64,000 nt of DNA from Bacteroidota bacterium (GTDB lineage Bacteria > Bacteroidota > Bacteroidia > Chitinophagales > UBA8649). The notes under the pieces are model-generated. The model did not search any database, had not been told where the DNA came from, and worked only from the letters and a program-made list of their open reading frames with translations. Both the position numbers and the translations under genes were made by a program. The DNA lies in assembly GCA_002862745.1 (NCBI GenBank), contig PKDX01000053.1, positions 1 to 64,000 of the forward strand, given 5' to 3'. Positions 1-8,744 of the stretch are shown one piece after another; the stretch's first letter is position 1, and every line of letters begins with the position of its first letter.

Positions 1-221
1 ATTCGATGCGAATCCTGACGAAGATCTTGAATGGATTGGCTTGCGCTAGGCTTGACACAATCTGCAGAAGATTGAAGCGAAGCGTCCCAGTGCCTTGTTA
101 AGATGATGGGGTATACACCGTGTTCGTTTAAATACTTAGCCCAATACCAAGGTCGTTGACCACCAATAGATAGGTTTGGAGGAAAATCATAAGCAAGAAT
201 TAAAATTCGACACTCTGCCAT
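1..221 (-). CDS. Glycosyltransferase, N-terminal fragment (cut by window edge)
   Basis: Only the first 73 codons are in the window. Translation from the ATG at 221 gives MAECRILILAYDFPPNLSIG followed by GQRPWYWAKYLNEHG, the usual beginning of a GT4-type (GT-B fold) glycosyltransferase: a short beta strand, the D-F-P-P motif, then a helix starting around G-G-Q-R. An in-frame TAG lies just upstream of the ATG, so this start is the earliest possible ATG. It is transcribed divergently from the next gene, with 40 bp between the start codons. Its place beside other glycosyltransferases suggests surface glycan assembly. Donor and acceptor cannot be told, and the catalytic C-terminal half is outside the window. 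Confidence 0.7.
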   Translation of the reverse strand, partial: MAECRILILAYDFPPNLSIGGQRPWYWAKYLNEHGVYPIILTRHWDASLQSSADCVKPSASQSIQDLRQDSHR

Positions 222-261
222 GGGGTTCTAATAGGGAATTGTACCTAATTTAAAGGTAGTC

Positions 262-1449
262 ATGGATCCTATAAAGAATTCCCTAGCTTCTCAACGTAGT
301 CTCGTGTTTATTACAGCAGAGTATCCATTTGGCAAGCAAGAGACCTTTATAGAAAATGAGATTTCCTTACTATCAGAAGCATTTGACCGAATCATTGTGT
401 TACCCAAAAGCACTCCGGGCAGTCCCAGAACAATGCCATCAAACTGTATCATTGGGACACTCTATGGCTCCAAATATCGTTCAATAGGCTGGCGCACTTT
501 GTACCAAGAGTGCTTCAGCGTTATGGGTCATTGGGGCAAATTCAAAATTGCCTATCGTTCATGGCAAAGTATAAACAAACGACTTACGCAGATTTCAACC
601 TCAACAAAAGGTGTTCTTGGTGAATTGGTGTATTACAGTTATTGGTTAGATGAAGGAGCGATGGCGGCAGCGTTTCTTGCCCAAAGAGACGGGTCCTTTG
701 CGATAAGTAGAGCCCACGGATGGGACGTTTATCCAGTACGCCATCCTCACAAATATTTACCATATAGGTCGTATCTAGCTAACTCGGATTTGGTGGTTTG
801 TCCAATTTCAAAGCACGGAGCAGAGGCATTGCGAGAACAGGGTTTTACCAATCTAGACCTTTTTTACCTTGGTGCTCCACAGCCAAAAAAAGTAGAAGTA
901 AAAAACCGTCAAGGCACTAAAACGCTAGTGTCTATATCATCATGTATTGAGTTAAAGCGCGTTCAGCGGATCGCAGCAATCTTTGCTGCGCTTTATCAGC
1001 GGGACTCCACATGGAGGTGGAACCACTTTGGAGACGGTCCATTGGAGGCAGAAGTAAAAGAGTGGTTGGATAAGTCAGGGGCGGAAGGATATATTTTTCA
1101 TGGTCGCCAATCCAACGAAACAATTCACCAGTGGCTCAGTGAAAATGCCAATAACACCATCTTCATAAACCAAAGCACCACAGAGGGTCTGCCGGTTTCT
1201 ATGATGGAGGCCATGAGTGTTGGCATTCCTTGTGTGGGTACCAATGTAGGCGGAGTTTCTGAGATTATTGAAGATGGCAATAATGGGCTCTTACATGACG
1301 ATGGATTAAGTGTTGAGACTGTGGCTCATTTGATTGAGGCACTAGATGAAGACCGTCTCCACTCTATGGCAGAAAATGCGAAGAACACTTGGCAGAATAA
1401 GTTTAACGCGGAAAAGAACCACACAGCGTTCTTAAAGCGGTTAACCTAG
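262..1449 (+). CDS. GT4-type glycosyltransferase
   Basis: This 395-residue protein has the two-lobed GT-B layout. The N-terminal half carries the strand VFITAEYPFGKQETFIENEI and a central HGWDVYP segment. The C-terminal half carries the nucleotide-sugar binding signature EGLPVSMMEAMSVGIPCVGT followed by GGVSEIIEDGNNGLL, in which the EGLP...E pattern marks the retaining GT4 family. No signal peptide or membrane segment is visible, so it should act on the cytoplasmic face on a lipid-linked glycan. It is the only plus-strand gene at this end apart from the DUF6625 gene, and its stop codon interlocks with that of the convergent neighbour in the tetranucleotide CTAG. Sugar specificity is not readable. 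Confidence 0.85.
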   Translation: MDPIKNSLASQRSLVFITAEYPFGKQETFIENEISLLSEAFDRIIVLPKSTPGSPRTMPSNCIIGTLYGSKYRSIGWRTLYQECFSVMGHWGKFKIAYRSWQSINKRLTQISTSTKGVLGELVYYSYWLDEGAMAAAFLAQRDGSFAISRAHGWDVYPVRHPHKYLPYRSYLANSDLVVCPISKHGAEALREQGFTNLDLFYLGAPQPKKVEVKNRQGTKTLVSISSCIELKRVQRIAAIFAALYQRDSTWRWNHFGDGPLEAEVKEWLDKSGAEGYIFHGRQSNETIHQWLSENANNTIFINQSTTEGLPVSMMEAMSVGIPCVGTNVGGVSEIIEDGNNGLLHDDGLSVETVAHLIEALDEDRLHSMAENAKNTWQNKFNAEKNHTAFLKRLT

Positions 1450-2588
1450 CGCAGCGCGTCTTCGTAAAGCGTAACCAGCTTTTTGCAATAGGGCTTAATG
1501 TCATATTGGGCGGCAGTTTCTATGGCTCCTTTTTGCAGAGACTTTAACAGTTTTTTATTCTCCCAGACAGCAATAATTTTCGCCGCAAACTCTTCGGGCT
1601 TTGTATCCTGTGGCAAGAGATACCCATTAACCCCGTCTTTTACAATGTCCCTATTGCCTCTAGCATCTAGTGCAATTACAGGCAATCCCGCTGCCATTGC
1701 TTCTACCAAAACCAATCCAAAGGGCTCGTATGTTGCAGAGTGGACGTAAAGAGTATTTTTCCAAAGATATGGAGCCACTTGGTTTACATTTCCTTCTGAG
1801 GCAACACTAGACGATAGCCCCAAGCGTTCTGCTTCCTCTATGAATGGTGCCCTGAGTGGACCATCCCCTAAGCAAGTAAGCTTGGAATGGAATTGCTTTT
1901 GCTTTTTAAGGTGGCCAAGAACACGCAAAAGGTATGCTTGGTTTTTCTTAGCCTTGAAGCTCCCAACATTTATAAGGCTTAAGAAGTCTGGCTCCTTTTG
2001 CTTTGGGTTCTTGGTAAAATTATGGGAGTTTATAGCATTAGAAAGAAGGGTAATTTCTCCCCGAACACTTTTTGAATCCTCTACATATTTTTTTTCGCTT
2101 TTTGATATTGCGATAAAATGTTGTGGTTGCTTTTGTTTGTAAAGCTTTCGCAAAAGCAAGTGTTCATACCATGAAACAATCCATGATTTTTTCCAAGGCG
2201 CGAATGTTGAAGGGGGACGAAGTCGCGGCATAGAGTCGTGGCAATGGGTAAACCATGCTGTTTTATGATCTTCGGATAGAGGAATTAAACGACTAAGGAA
2301 CTCAGACTCTTGAAGGTGTGAGTGAATAATATCTGGATTAAAGGACTTAATCGCGCTGTAAAGTTTACTGGGGTAATGTTTTGAACCACGTAAAAAGTGC
2401 AATTCAAAATCCTCCTGTAAAAATTCAACCATGAATGTTGCGTTTTTGGGTAGAATATACCCGCCATTTTTGTGCAACACAAGAAGTTTAACAGCATGAC
2501 CCATCTTCCCCAACCTCTGGGATATGTCAAGAGCTAATCGCTCAGCACCACCAATATTTAGGGTGGGTATTATGTGTACTATGCGCAT
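1446..2588 (-). CDS. GT4-type glycosyltransferase
   Basis: A GT-B glycosyltransferase whose best start is the ATG at 2588, giving MRIVHIIPTLNIGGAERLAL, a textbook GT4 N-terminus with the G-G-A-E motif. The ORF-track start at 2633 adds 15 residues with no family resemblance. The C-terminal lobe contains EPFGLVLVEAMAAGLPVIAL and then DARGNRDIVKDGVNGYLLP, the nucleotide-sugar binding region. A cytosolic transferase for the surface-glycan locus is inferred. It converges on the preceding gene with a 4-bp overlap (CTAG read as TAG on both strands). It faces away from the DUF6625 gene, with 112 bp between the two starts; that gap holds no clear promoter match. Confidence 0.85.
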   Translation of the reverse strand: MRIVHIIPTLNIGGAERLALDISQRLGKMGHAVKLLVLHKNGGYILPKNATFMVEFLQEDFELHFLRGSKHYPSKLYSAIKSFNPDIIHSHLQESEFLSRLIPLSEDHKTAWFTHCHDSMPRLRPPSTFAPWKKSWIVSWYEHLLLRKLYKQKQPQHFIAISKSEKKYVEDSKSVRGEITLLSNAINSHNFTKNPKQKEPDFLSLINVGSFKAKKNQAYLLRVLGHLKKQKQFHSKLTCLGDGPLRAPFIEEAERLGLSSSVASEGNVNQVAPYLWKNTLYVHSATYEPFGLVLVEAMAAGLPVIALDARGNRDIVKDGVNGYLLPQDTKPEEFAAKIIAVWENKKLLKSLQKGAIETAAQYDIKPYCKKLVTLYEDALR

Positions 2589-2700
2589 CGCAACCATTGA
2601 ATTTAGACGAGTAATTACATACCGTATCCTCAAAAGTAATAGTAATTCAATGAGACCTCAACACTGACTGAGTTTTGTTCTTTTTGTATTTTTCATTTTA

Positions 2701-3690
2701 ATGAAAAGTGATTTAAACCGAAGCCATGGTAGGGTTGCCCTTTTAATTCCATATTACGGCAAGTGGCCGGTCTTTTTCCCTCACTTCTTAAAAAGCTTAG
2801 AGGGTCAAGAGTTACTTGAGGTTTTTATTTTTTCTGACATTAAAGGCCACCCACCCCTTCCCGCCAATGTCTCGCTTATAGACCTACCTTTTGAAACATT
2901 AAAAAGCAAAATGGAGGTGCTTTTCAACAAGAAGATAGGAAACTGGTCTCCATATAAACTCTGTGACTTTAAACCATTTTTTGGACTTTTATTTTCTGAT
3001 TATATAGAGGGTTATAAATATTGGGCATACGGGGATTTAGATATTATATATGGCAATCTTCATAAGTTCCTTTCCCCAGCACTAAACAGTGAGTATGATA
3101 TTATCACATTCAGGCGCTGTTATATTTCTGGGGCGCTAACGGTTTTAAGAAACAGCGAGCAGATAAAGCAAATGGGATTTTTGAGTGATTCGATTGACGA
3201 ACTTTTCGTTGATCGATACGTGGGTTTTGATGAGGCTGGAGGGAAAATGGGGGAATGTCGTAAGTGGACAAAGGCATATAACCTTTTTGATATAGACAGT
3301 TTGACCTGTTGGACCTCTATTGTACAAAAGGAAGCTGATGCTGGAAATATATCACTCTATGCAGAAGATTATTATTTAAAAGAGTCACTTCCTTACGGCA
3401 GCATGTTGTCGATTAAACCAAGAAGTGTTCAGATGTTAGGGGGGTATGATGATTTTATAGCCTTTCACTTAGTATATCATAAAAAGCAGCCCGAATTTAC
3501 CATTCCACTGTGGAAGGAAATCCCAAATGATTACATCATTTGTTCGGAGGGTTTTTTTCACAAGCCCAACCTTGTGGGGCGCTTAATGATGAATCCTATA
3601 AGGCGTTACAGGCAAATACTCGGCTTTTTGAAACGCACCCAAAAGAAACTAGTTGACTCCTTTACATATCGATTGGGCCTAAAAACCTAG
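2701..3690 (+). CDS. DUF6625-like putative glycosyltransferase
   Basis: A 329-residue protein with a GT-A-like beginning (VALLIPYYGKWPVFFPHFLK) and a central block KLCDFKPFFGLLFSDYIEG followed by YWAYGDLDIIYGNLHKFL. The D-L-D in GDLDIIYG resembles the metal-binding DxD of GT-A transferases. The K-x-C-D-F-K-P-x-x-G block and the D-x-D-I-I-x-G block are what I remember of the DUF6625 family, found in bacterial polysaccharide loci; the enzymatic activity of that family is, as far as I know, uncharacterised. No signal peptide is seen. Its last 12 bp overlap the tail of the convergent FkbM gene. The reading looks more A/T-rich than the housekeeping genes, as is common in glycan loci (by eye, not computed). 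Confidence 0.65.
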   Translation: MKSDLNRSHGRVALLIPYYGKWPVFFPHFLKSLEGQELLEVFIFSDIKGHPPLPANVSLIDLPFETLKSKMEVLFNKKIGNWSPYKLCDFKPFFGLLFSDYIEGYKYWAYGDLDIIYGNLHKFLSPALNSEYDIITFRRCYISGALTVLRNSEQIKQMGFLSDSIDELFVDRYVGFDEAGGKMGECRKWTKAYNLFDIDSLTCWTSIVQKEADAGNISLYAEDYYLKESLPYGSMLSIKPRSVQMLGGYDDFIAFHLVYHKKQPEFTIPLWKEIPNDYIICSEGFFHKPNLVGRLMMNPIRRYRQILGFLKRTQKKLVDSFTYRLGLKT

Positions 3691-4332
3691 AACAGCCAAG
3701 GTGTCCCATCGGTCTCGATATATTTTATATCCTTTCTCTTGTAAAAATTGGTTAACCAAAAGATGATCATTATATGTCATGTATCGATGTTCATATAAGA
3801 TATATGATGGCTTTATTTTTTGGTAGTTTATAGAGTATAGTAAATCGGACTCAGCTCCCTCAATATCGATTTGTAGAACAATTTTTCCCTTGTCAATTAG
3901 ATTGTATTTATCACAAAGTTCATCAAAGGTCAAAGCAGAAACAACCTCCTTTTTTACCCATTTATCGTAACCTCTTGGCTCAGTGGTGGCCATAACAGAC
4001 AAATTTGGGTCATCGTGCTTATAAAGAATTACTTGACTCGCTGAGCTATTTACAATCGCAGAATTTTCAAAAAAAAGATTGTGTTCTCCACAAAGGTTTT
4101 CTTTCAATTTTCGAAAGATTTCTTTTTGGGGTTCCACAAAAAGCCCTCCCCATCCCTTTTTTACTCTTACTTGATAAAGGGGGTCATTTGTGATTCCGTC
4201 GTTGGCTCCAATCACAACAACAAACACGTCGAGTTCAAGTGAAGAGAATGTCTTATGAATTAGGTTTTCGAATGGCCCCTGAGACAAGTATGTGTAGGCT
4301 CTCTCTCTTATTTTCCAATAAATATTTGACAT
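3679..4332 (-). CDS. FkbM-family methyltransferase
   Basis: A SAM-dependent methyltransferase of the FkbM (Methyltransf_21) family. Motif I is VFVVVIGANDGITNDPLYQV, an acidic/glycine loop for SAM, followed by GGLFVEPQKEIFRKLKEN, where the E-P is the ribose-binding acidic residue. The typical QIDIEGAESDLLYSI follows at about residue 155, and the end (YILYEHRYM) is family-like. The ATG at 4332 is preferred over the TTG at 4341. It is the last gene of the long minus-strand operon starting at 16530. FkbM proteins methylate hydroxyls of sugars or other small acceptors, so O-methylation of the exported glycan is the inferred role. Confidence 0.85.
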   Translation of the reverse strand: MSNIYWKIRERAYTYLSQGPFENLIHKTFSSLELDVFVVVIGANDGITNDPLYQVRVKKGWGGLFVEPQKEIFRKLKENLCGEHNLFFENSAIVNSSASQVILYKHDDPNLSVMATTEPRGYDKWVKKEVVSALTFDELCDKYNLIDKGKIVLQIDIEGAESDLLYSINYQKIKPSYILYEHRYMTYNDHLLVNQFLQEKGYKIYRDRWDTLAVLGF

Positions 4333-4367
4333 TGGCGACAAGGTAAGAAACGTTCTAATGACAAGAC

Positions 4368-5318
4368 CTATAAATGAGGATTTTTATTAATGAATTTGTT
4401 TTTCCATTGATCCAAATCAAAAGATTCTAAAACCCCCTGAATTCTTGATATTTGATTACTTCTCAAATGGTTTTTGTATGATAATGCTGGATTCTTTCCT
4501 TTAAGAACATTGCTACCCCTCAAGGTGGTCATTGATGGTTTAGAAATGCTTTGGGGCAGGTCGTTATCATACTGAAGTTTAAAAAAGTTATATGCAGATA
4601 GAAAATTTTTCTCGCCGTCCTTAACGAGGGATTCATAGTCTGATATATATAGGTTTGGGGTTTTATCAAGGGATAACAGTGGAATTAGATCCAAGCACCA
4701 CTTTGCAGTAAGAAACTCTTCAGGATAGACCAACTTATCTGTTATGCTGTGGTACCGCTCATAGAAAGGGGGGTTATAACTGTTGTGGTTTTTTCTGTAG
4801 GATTTTTGACTAAAAACAAATGACCAAGCAGGGTGTCTTAATTGCGAAGAAACTACGGAGAAAGGGTCCCTTATAATGTGCCAAACCCTTAGTGGAAATC
4901 GATGTAAAAACCAGGGAAGAAGTGGGCCAAGGCGACAAAACTTGTAGACAACATGTGTGGAGGATCTAATATGCGTTAATGAATGATCTCTAACCTGATG
5001 AAATCGATTCTCCTTGTGTAATATTCCCTTGTGTATTACACGGTCTAGATACGCTTGTAGGTTGGGAATCTCCATTTCTTTTGGTGCAAATAAATCATGA
5101 TGCCCATTTTTTTGTTCTGCAAACCTTTCCAACCAAACCGGGTGCAATGGCTCCCATACCCCTATTCCCGTTTTCCCCAAAAGAATCTCATAAGCCCAGG
5201 TTGAACCACCGCGAGGGGTGCTTGATAAAATAATTTTTTTATCATTGCTCAGGGATTGAATTTTACGCTTATAACCCCAGTCGTTTAGGTTATTTTGAAT
5301 ATTCTTTATGGGGTTCAT
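4368..5318 (-). CDS. Sulfotransferase (first of three)
   Basis: A PAPS-dependent sulfotransferase-fold protein. The 5'-phosphosulfate loop is ILSSTPRGGSTWAYEILLGK near the N-terminus, and the 3'-phosphate binding element is HIIRDPFSVVSSQLRHPAW, with the conserved R-D-P and serine. The ORF track begins at a TTG at 5372, but the ATG at 5318 (MNPIKNIQNN) gives 316 residues, keeps all motifs and avoids a 17-bp overlap with the upstream GT2 gene, so I prefer it. No membrane segment is visible, so the acceptor is probably a lipid-linked cytosolic glycan intermediate. It differs clearly in sequence from the two sulfotransferases further upstream in the operon, suggesting a different acceptor position. 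Specificity is unknown. Confidence 0.82.
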   Translation of the reverse strand: MNPIKNIQNNLNDWGYKRKIQSLSNDKKIILSSTPRGGSTWAYEILLGKTGIGVWEPLHPVWLERFAEQKNGHHDLFAPKEMEIPNLQAYLDRVIHKGILHKENRFHQVRDHSLTHIRSSTHVVYKFCRLGPLLPWFLHRFPLRVWHIIRDPFSVVSSQLRHPAWSFVFSQKSYRKNHNSYNPPFYERYHSITDKLVYPEEFLTAKWCLDLIPLLSLDKTPNLYISDYESLVKDGEKNFLSAYNFFKLQYDNDLPQSISKPSMTTLRGSNVLKGKNPALSYKNHLRSNQISRIQGVLESFDLDQWKNKFINKNPHL

Positions 5319-5355
5319 TCCAGGCTTTTGGGTAAATTGGGCAATATCGCGAAGG

Positions 5356-6252
5356 TCAAAATAAGGCGGCAATTGATTTAAGTTGGTATCCTAAAAATAG
5401 CCTCAAAAGAAGGTTTACTTTAAACTTCACTTGATCAACAGGGGAAACCCATAAACTTTTAATAGCATATAATATACCCCCCCCTCGACTTTTATTGACA
5501 ATGTGCCAGCGTGAAATAACCAACAGGGCCCTTCCTTTTGCGATTGAGACAGATTTTCGCGCAAGTGTTTTTCCTTCCTCAGATTGTATGGCAGCACATA
5601 AAGACAAGTAGTTCTCCTTTATTGCGGGTAAGCTAGCAATAGACCGATCGCCATAATCATTTTGAATTACAATAGCTTTTGGGCAAAACAAGACCGGAAA
5701 ATAGGTTGCTAGTCGGACCCACAAATGCCGATCTTCTCCTATAGAGAAGTCCTTGGGGAACAAACCTTTTTGGAAACACTCACGATGGATAACAGCCCTC
5801 GGCGTTGCCATAGAATGAATTAGCAAAAAGTCTGCACAGGCTAAATTCCCGGCTGGCGGGATAGGCTGAGGAATATCTATCCCCCCTTGCTTTATTGAGA
5901 GCCCAGTAAATATCAACGAAGGAGAGGTGGTGTTTTGGGTTAAGGTTTTTACCTCTTCTAGAAACGAGCGAGCATAAACGTCATCGGAATCTAAAAACCC
6001 GATGTATTTACCAATTGCCTTTGCTATCCCCCTGTTGCGCGCGGCACTTCTCTCAGCATTTTCTTGATATAGATAGGTTATTCGTTGGTCTTTAAATCGT
6101 TGGCAAACCTCTTTTGTGTTGTCTGTGGACCCATCATCGATGACAATCAACTCCCAATTTTTATAGGTTTGACTGAGGACACTTTCGATGGCTTCGCGCA
6201 CCCGGTTTGCTCGGTTATACGTGGGGATAATTATGGAAAACTCAGGTGTCAA
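5356..6252 (-). CDS. GT2 family glycosyltransferase
   Basis: A GT-A-fold inverting transferase of about 298 residues. It starts with FSIIIPTYNRANRVREAIES and LIVIDDGSTDNTKEV (nucleotide-binding D-D), followed by NRGIAKAIGKYIGFLDSDDV, in which D-S-D-D is the metal-binding DxD. The start codon is a TTG at 6252 inside the sequence TTGA, which also holds the TGA stop of the upstream SGNH-like gene. This 4-bp overlap suggests translational coupling. No transmembrane segments are evident. It probably adds one sugar to the exported glycan; neither donor nor linkage can be read from the sequence. Confidence 0.85.
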   Translation of the reverse strand: MTPEFSIIIPTYNRANRVREAIESVLSQTYKNWELIVIDDGSTDNTKEVCQRFKDQRITYLYQENAERSAARNRGIAKAIGKYIGFLDSDDVYARSFLEEVKTLTQNTTSPSLIFTGLSIKQGGIDIPQPIPPAGNLACADFLLIHSMATPRAVIHRECFQKGLFPKDFSIGEDRHLWVRLATYFPVLFCPKAIVIQNDYGDRSIASLPAIKENYLSLCAAIQSEEGKTLARKSVSIAKGRALLVISRWHIVNKSRGGGILYAIKSLWVSPVDQVKFKVNLLLRLFLGYQLKSIAALF

Positions 6253-7265
6253 AGTGGGCCGTTAATAGATAAAAAAAGCTCAGCCAATAAAATGCTGTAT
6301 TGTCTTGCACCCTGTAAGTTTAAGTGAGCTGCGTCTCCAGAGAATTCGGGATTATAAAAATCAGGGTAACGAGAAGGGTTGCTAGTTTCTACATACAAAT
6401 CTCCTTGGTGCAGCTTCTTAAAAAGAGATGGCAGGTTTGTGTTTTCAAAACGAAGAGTGGGTATAAAATACAAGGTAACCCCCTCTTTGGACAAATCCCC
6501 ATATAGAGCATTTAGCCGCGCTACATAGAAAGAGTCTGAAGTGCTTATTGTCTCCGTATCGGCTTCGTAGCAATTCAGAGCAAACACTCTTCGATTATCG
6601 AGGTTATCTGTAAAGTCGACACCTGCCGCTACGAGATTTGAATTGATTTGGTCGCTTTCAATGGCCTTCTTTCGATTTGCAAATCCACGCCTCTCAAAGA
6701 ATGCAATAGATTTATTTAACCTCACACTTGGAAACAAAAGTTGAATCCATTCTTCACGAAGCATACCAATACCCAAGAGGGATTCAACATAGGCCTTTGA
6801 TAGATCTTTTGTTGCAAACTCGTTGATGGGTTGAAAGTATGACTGTAAGAAAAGCAACCGATCCCTGTTAAGTTGATACTTCCCCCTGAGGTTTTTATAC
6901 AACTGCTCATCATAAAAGAGAGGGCGTACCTCAAGAAAAATGTAGTCTATATTCTTAAGAAAATCCTTTTGGGCCAGAAGGCCTTCTAGGAAAAACATAC
7001 TTTCTTCACCCCGTGTCGAAGAGTATCCCAAGTTGAAGCTTTTGGTCTTTCCGGTCACAGAGTCAAACAAAAGGGGGTCAATATGAAATTGAGTGCGGCT
7101 CGAACCAATAAACAAAGTATTTATATGCTCATGAGACTCCACATATGGCATCTTAACAGCATGTCCCTCGTTTCCCCAATAGGCGGGCAACAACAAGCGG
7201 GGAACATTAATTGTCCCAACAACCAATATCAAGAAAAAGAGTAATCGAAAAAGGAAGGAGACCAT
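6249..7265 (-). CDS. SGNH-like partner of the MBOAT acyltransferase
   Basis: A 338-residue protein with one N-terminal membrane anchor (LFRLLFFLILVVGTINVPRL) and a long extracytoplasmic part. After the anchor comes NTLFIGSSRTQFHIDPLLFD, with the G-S-S motif of DltD/SGNH-type proteins, then FNLGYSSTRG, and near the C-terminus FSGDAAHLNLQGARQYSILL, where D-x-x-H-L matches the catalytic Asp/His block of SGNH hydrolases. It directly follows the MBOAT gene (9-bp gap). MBOAT plus a periplasmic SGNH protein is the known arrangement for O-acylation of exported polysaccharides (DltB/DltD, AlgI/AlgJ types). I infer transfer of acetyl or a similar acyl group to the glycan outside the inner membrane. Confidence 0.7.
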   Translation of the reverse strand: MVSFLFRLLFFLILVVGTINVPRLLLPAYWGNEGHAVKMPYVESHEHINTLFIGSSRTQFHIDPLLFDSVTGKTKSFNLGYSSTRGEESMFFLEGLLAQKDFLKNIDYIFLEVRPLFYDEQLYKNLRGKYQLNRDRLLFLQSYFQPINEFATKDLSKAYVESLLGIGMLREEWIQLLFPSVRLNKSIAFFERRGFANRKKAIESDQINSNLVAAGVDFTDNLDNRRVFALNCYEADTETISTSDSFYVARLNALYGDLSKEGVTLYFIPTLRFENTNLPSLFKKLHQGDLYVETSNPSRYPDFYNPEFSGDAAHLNLQGARQYSILLAELFLSINGPL

Positions 7266-7274
7266 AGAAACGAT

Positions 7275-8735
7275 TTAAAATTGGAAGTAAATAAATTGCG
7301 CCTCATCTCCAAAGTGATGGATTACAAGGAAGGATAAGAACAAATAGAGCGACCAACGAAAGAAAACAGAAATGTTTAGACCCTGCAAAGGGTGCTCATG
7401 GTTTCTACCCAAAAACTCTATAACAATCATTATGCTGATGTACAATCCAACCCAAGCCCAATCGAAAGAAGACCACAAAGGAAAGTCCACGTAATTGGTG
7501 CTTTTAAGGCCAAGAAAAACGCGGTATGCGTGGTGTATGGATTCAGCTCTAAAGAAAACCCAACCGACGGCCACAAGGATAAAGGTTGTGAGGACGGCAG
7601 GCAACTCTTTTGTCCAAAACACAGTAGTCCCAGAGCTGCCTAAGGAGTCAAGATGGGATCGGTTTTTTCCCATTAAAAAAAGAGGCACATATAGTAGGGC
7701 ATGGTATGCGCCCCAGAGTATAAAGGTCCAATTAGCCCCATGCCAAAAACCACTGACAAGAAATATGATTAAAATGTTTTTTAGCGGTTTTGTGCGACTT
7801 CCACCCAAAGGAATATAAAGATAGTCCCTAAACCAAGTGCTTAGCGATATGTGCCATCGCCTCCAAAACTCTCCGATATTTCTTGAGAAATAGGGTGTTG
7901 CAAAATTTTGCATTAATTGAATCCCCATCAACTTACTAATACCAATGGCAATATCAGAATAGCCAGAGAAGTCACCATAGATTTGAAGAGTAAAAAACAG
8001 TATCCCTAAAGCAACCTGTACTCCCCCACCTTCATAGCCTGGCGCAAACACTTCGTTGGCGAACAGCGCACAAGTATCAGCGACAACGACTTTCTTAAAG
8101 AAGCCCCACAAAATTTGTCGACAGCCATCAATAGCTAATGTATACGAAAAGGATCTGGCGGAGTGAAGCTGAGGAAGAAACCTACTTGCCCTCTCAATCG
8201 GCCCTGCCACAAGTTGGGGGAAATACGCCACGTACACCAAAAAGGTGAGCAACTTTTTTTCTGCAGGTATTTTATTTCTGTAGACATCAATGGAGTAACT
8301 CAAGGTCTGAAACGTATAAAAACTAATTCCAACAGGAAGCGCCAAGCCAAGGACCACTGGGTTAATAGACATCCCCACGGAGTGTAAAAGGTCTGCAAAG
8401 GATTCTGAAAAGAAATCGAAGTATTTAAACAAGCCCAACATCCCAAGGTTAAAGGAAAGACTCAACCCAAGAAGGGCCTTTCTTTTCCAATCGGAACGGG
8501 TTTTGCTCATTCTCTTGCCAACATAATAGTCTAAGACAGAGCTTGCTAAGATTAGGCCAAGAAACTTAACGTTCCAAGCAGCATAAAAGGTGTAGCTAGC
8601 TAAAAGGAGCAATAGGTTTTGAAAACTGACCACGTAAGACAACTTGCCCAACTTTTGCATAATAGGTCTGATGCTCCAATACCCACCAAAAACGGCAATA
8701 AAGAAAACAAGAAACTTTAAGGAGTTAAACAACAT
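7275..8735 (-). CDS. MBOAT family membrane O-acyltransferase
   Basis: A 486-residue polytopic membrane protein of the MBOAT (AlgI/DltB-like) family. It contains the family blocks QLVAGPIERASRFLPQL, IGEFWRRWHISLSTWFRDYL followed by YIPLGGSR, and FLVSGFWHGANWTFILWGAY. The histidine in SGFWHGANW is the conserved catalytic histidine of the family. It should pass acyl groups from a cytoplasmic donor across the inner membrane. The gene sits in the middle of the minus-strand glycan operon, with 9-bp gaps on both sides, and pairs with the SGNH-like gene downstream. Acetate is the usual group, but the sequence does not prove which acyl group or which polymer. Confidence 0.92.
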   Translation of the reverse strand: MLFNSLKFLVFFIAVFGGYWSIRPIMQKLGKLSYVVSFQNLLLLLASYTFYAAWNVKFLGLILASSVLDYYVGKRMSKTRSDWKRKALLGLSLSFNLGMLGLFKYFDFFSESFADLLHSVGMSINPVVLGLALPVGISFYTFQTLSYSIDVYRNKIPAEKKLLTFLVYVAYFPQLVAGPIERASRFLPQLHSARSFSYTLAIDGCRQILWGFFKKVVVADTCALFANEVFAPGYEGGGVQVALGILFFTLQIYGDFSGYSDIAIGISKLMGIQLMQNFATPYFSRNIGEFWRRWHISLSTWFRDYLYIPLGGSRTKPLKNILIIFLVSGFWHGANWTFILWGAYHALLYVPLFLMGKNRSHLDSLGSSGTTVFWTKELPAVLTTFILVAVGWVFFRAESIHHAYRVFLGLKSTNYVDFPLWSSFDWAWVGLYISIMIVIEFLGRNHEHPLQGLNISVFFRWSLYLFLSFLVIHHFGDEAQFIYFQF

Positions 8736-8744
8736 ATTTCGAGA

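Noticed and set aside
7495-7818. 107-aa plus-strand ORF opposite the MBOAT gene
   Set aside because: It lies wholly opposite the strongly supported MBOAT coding sequence and has no recognisable domain.
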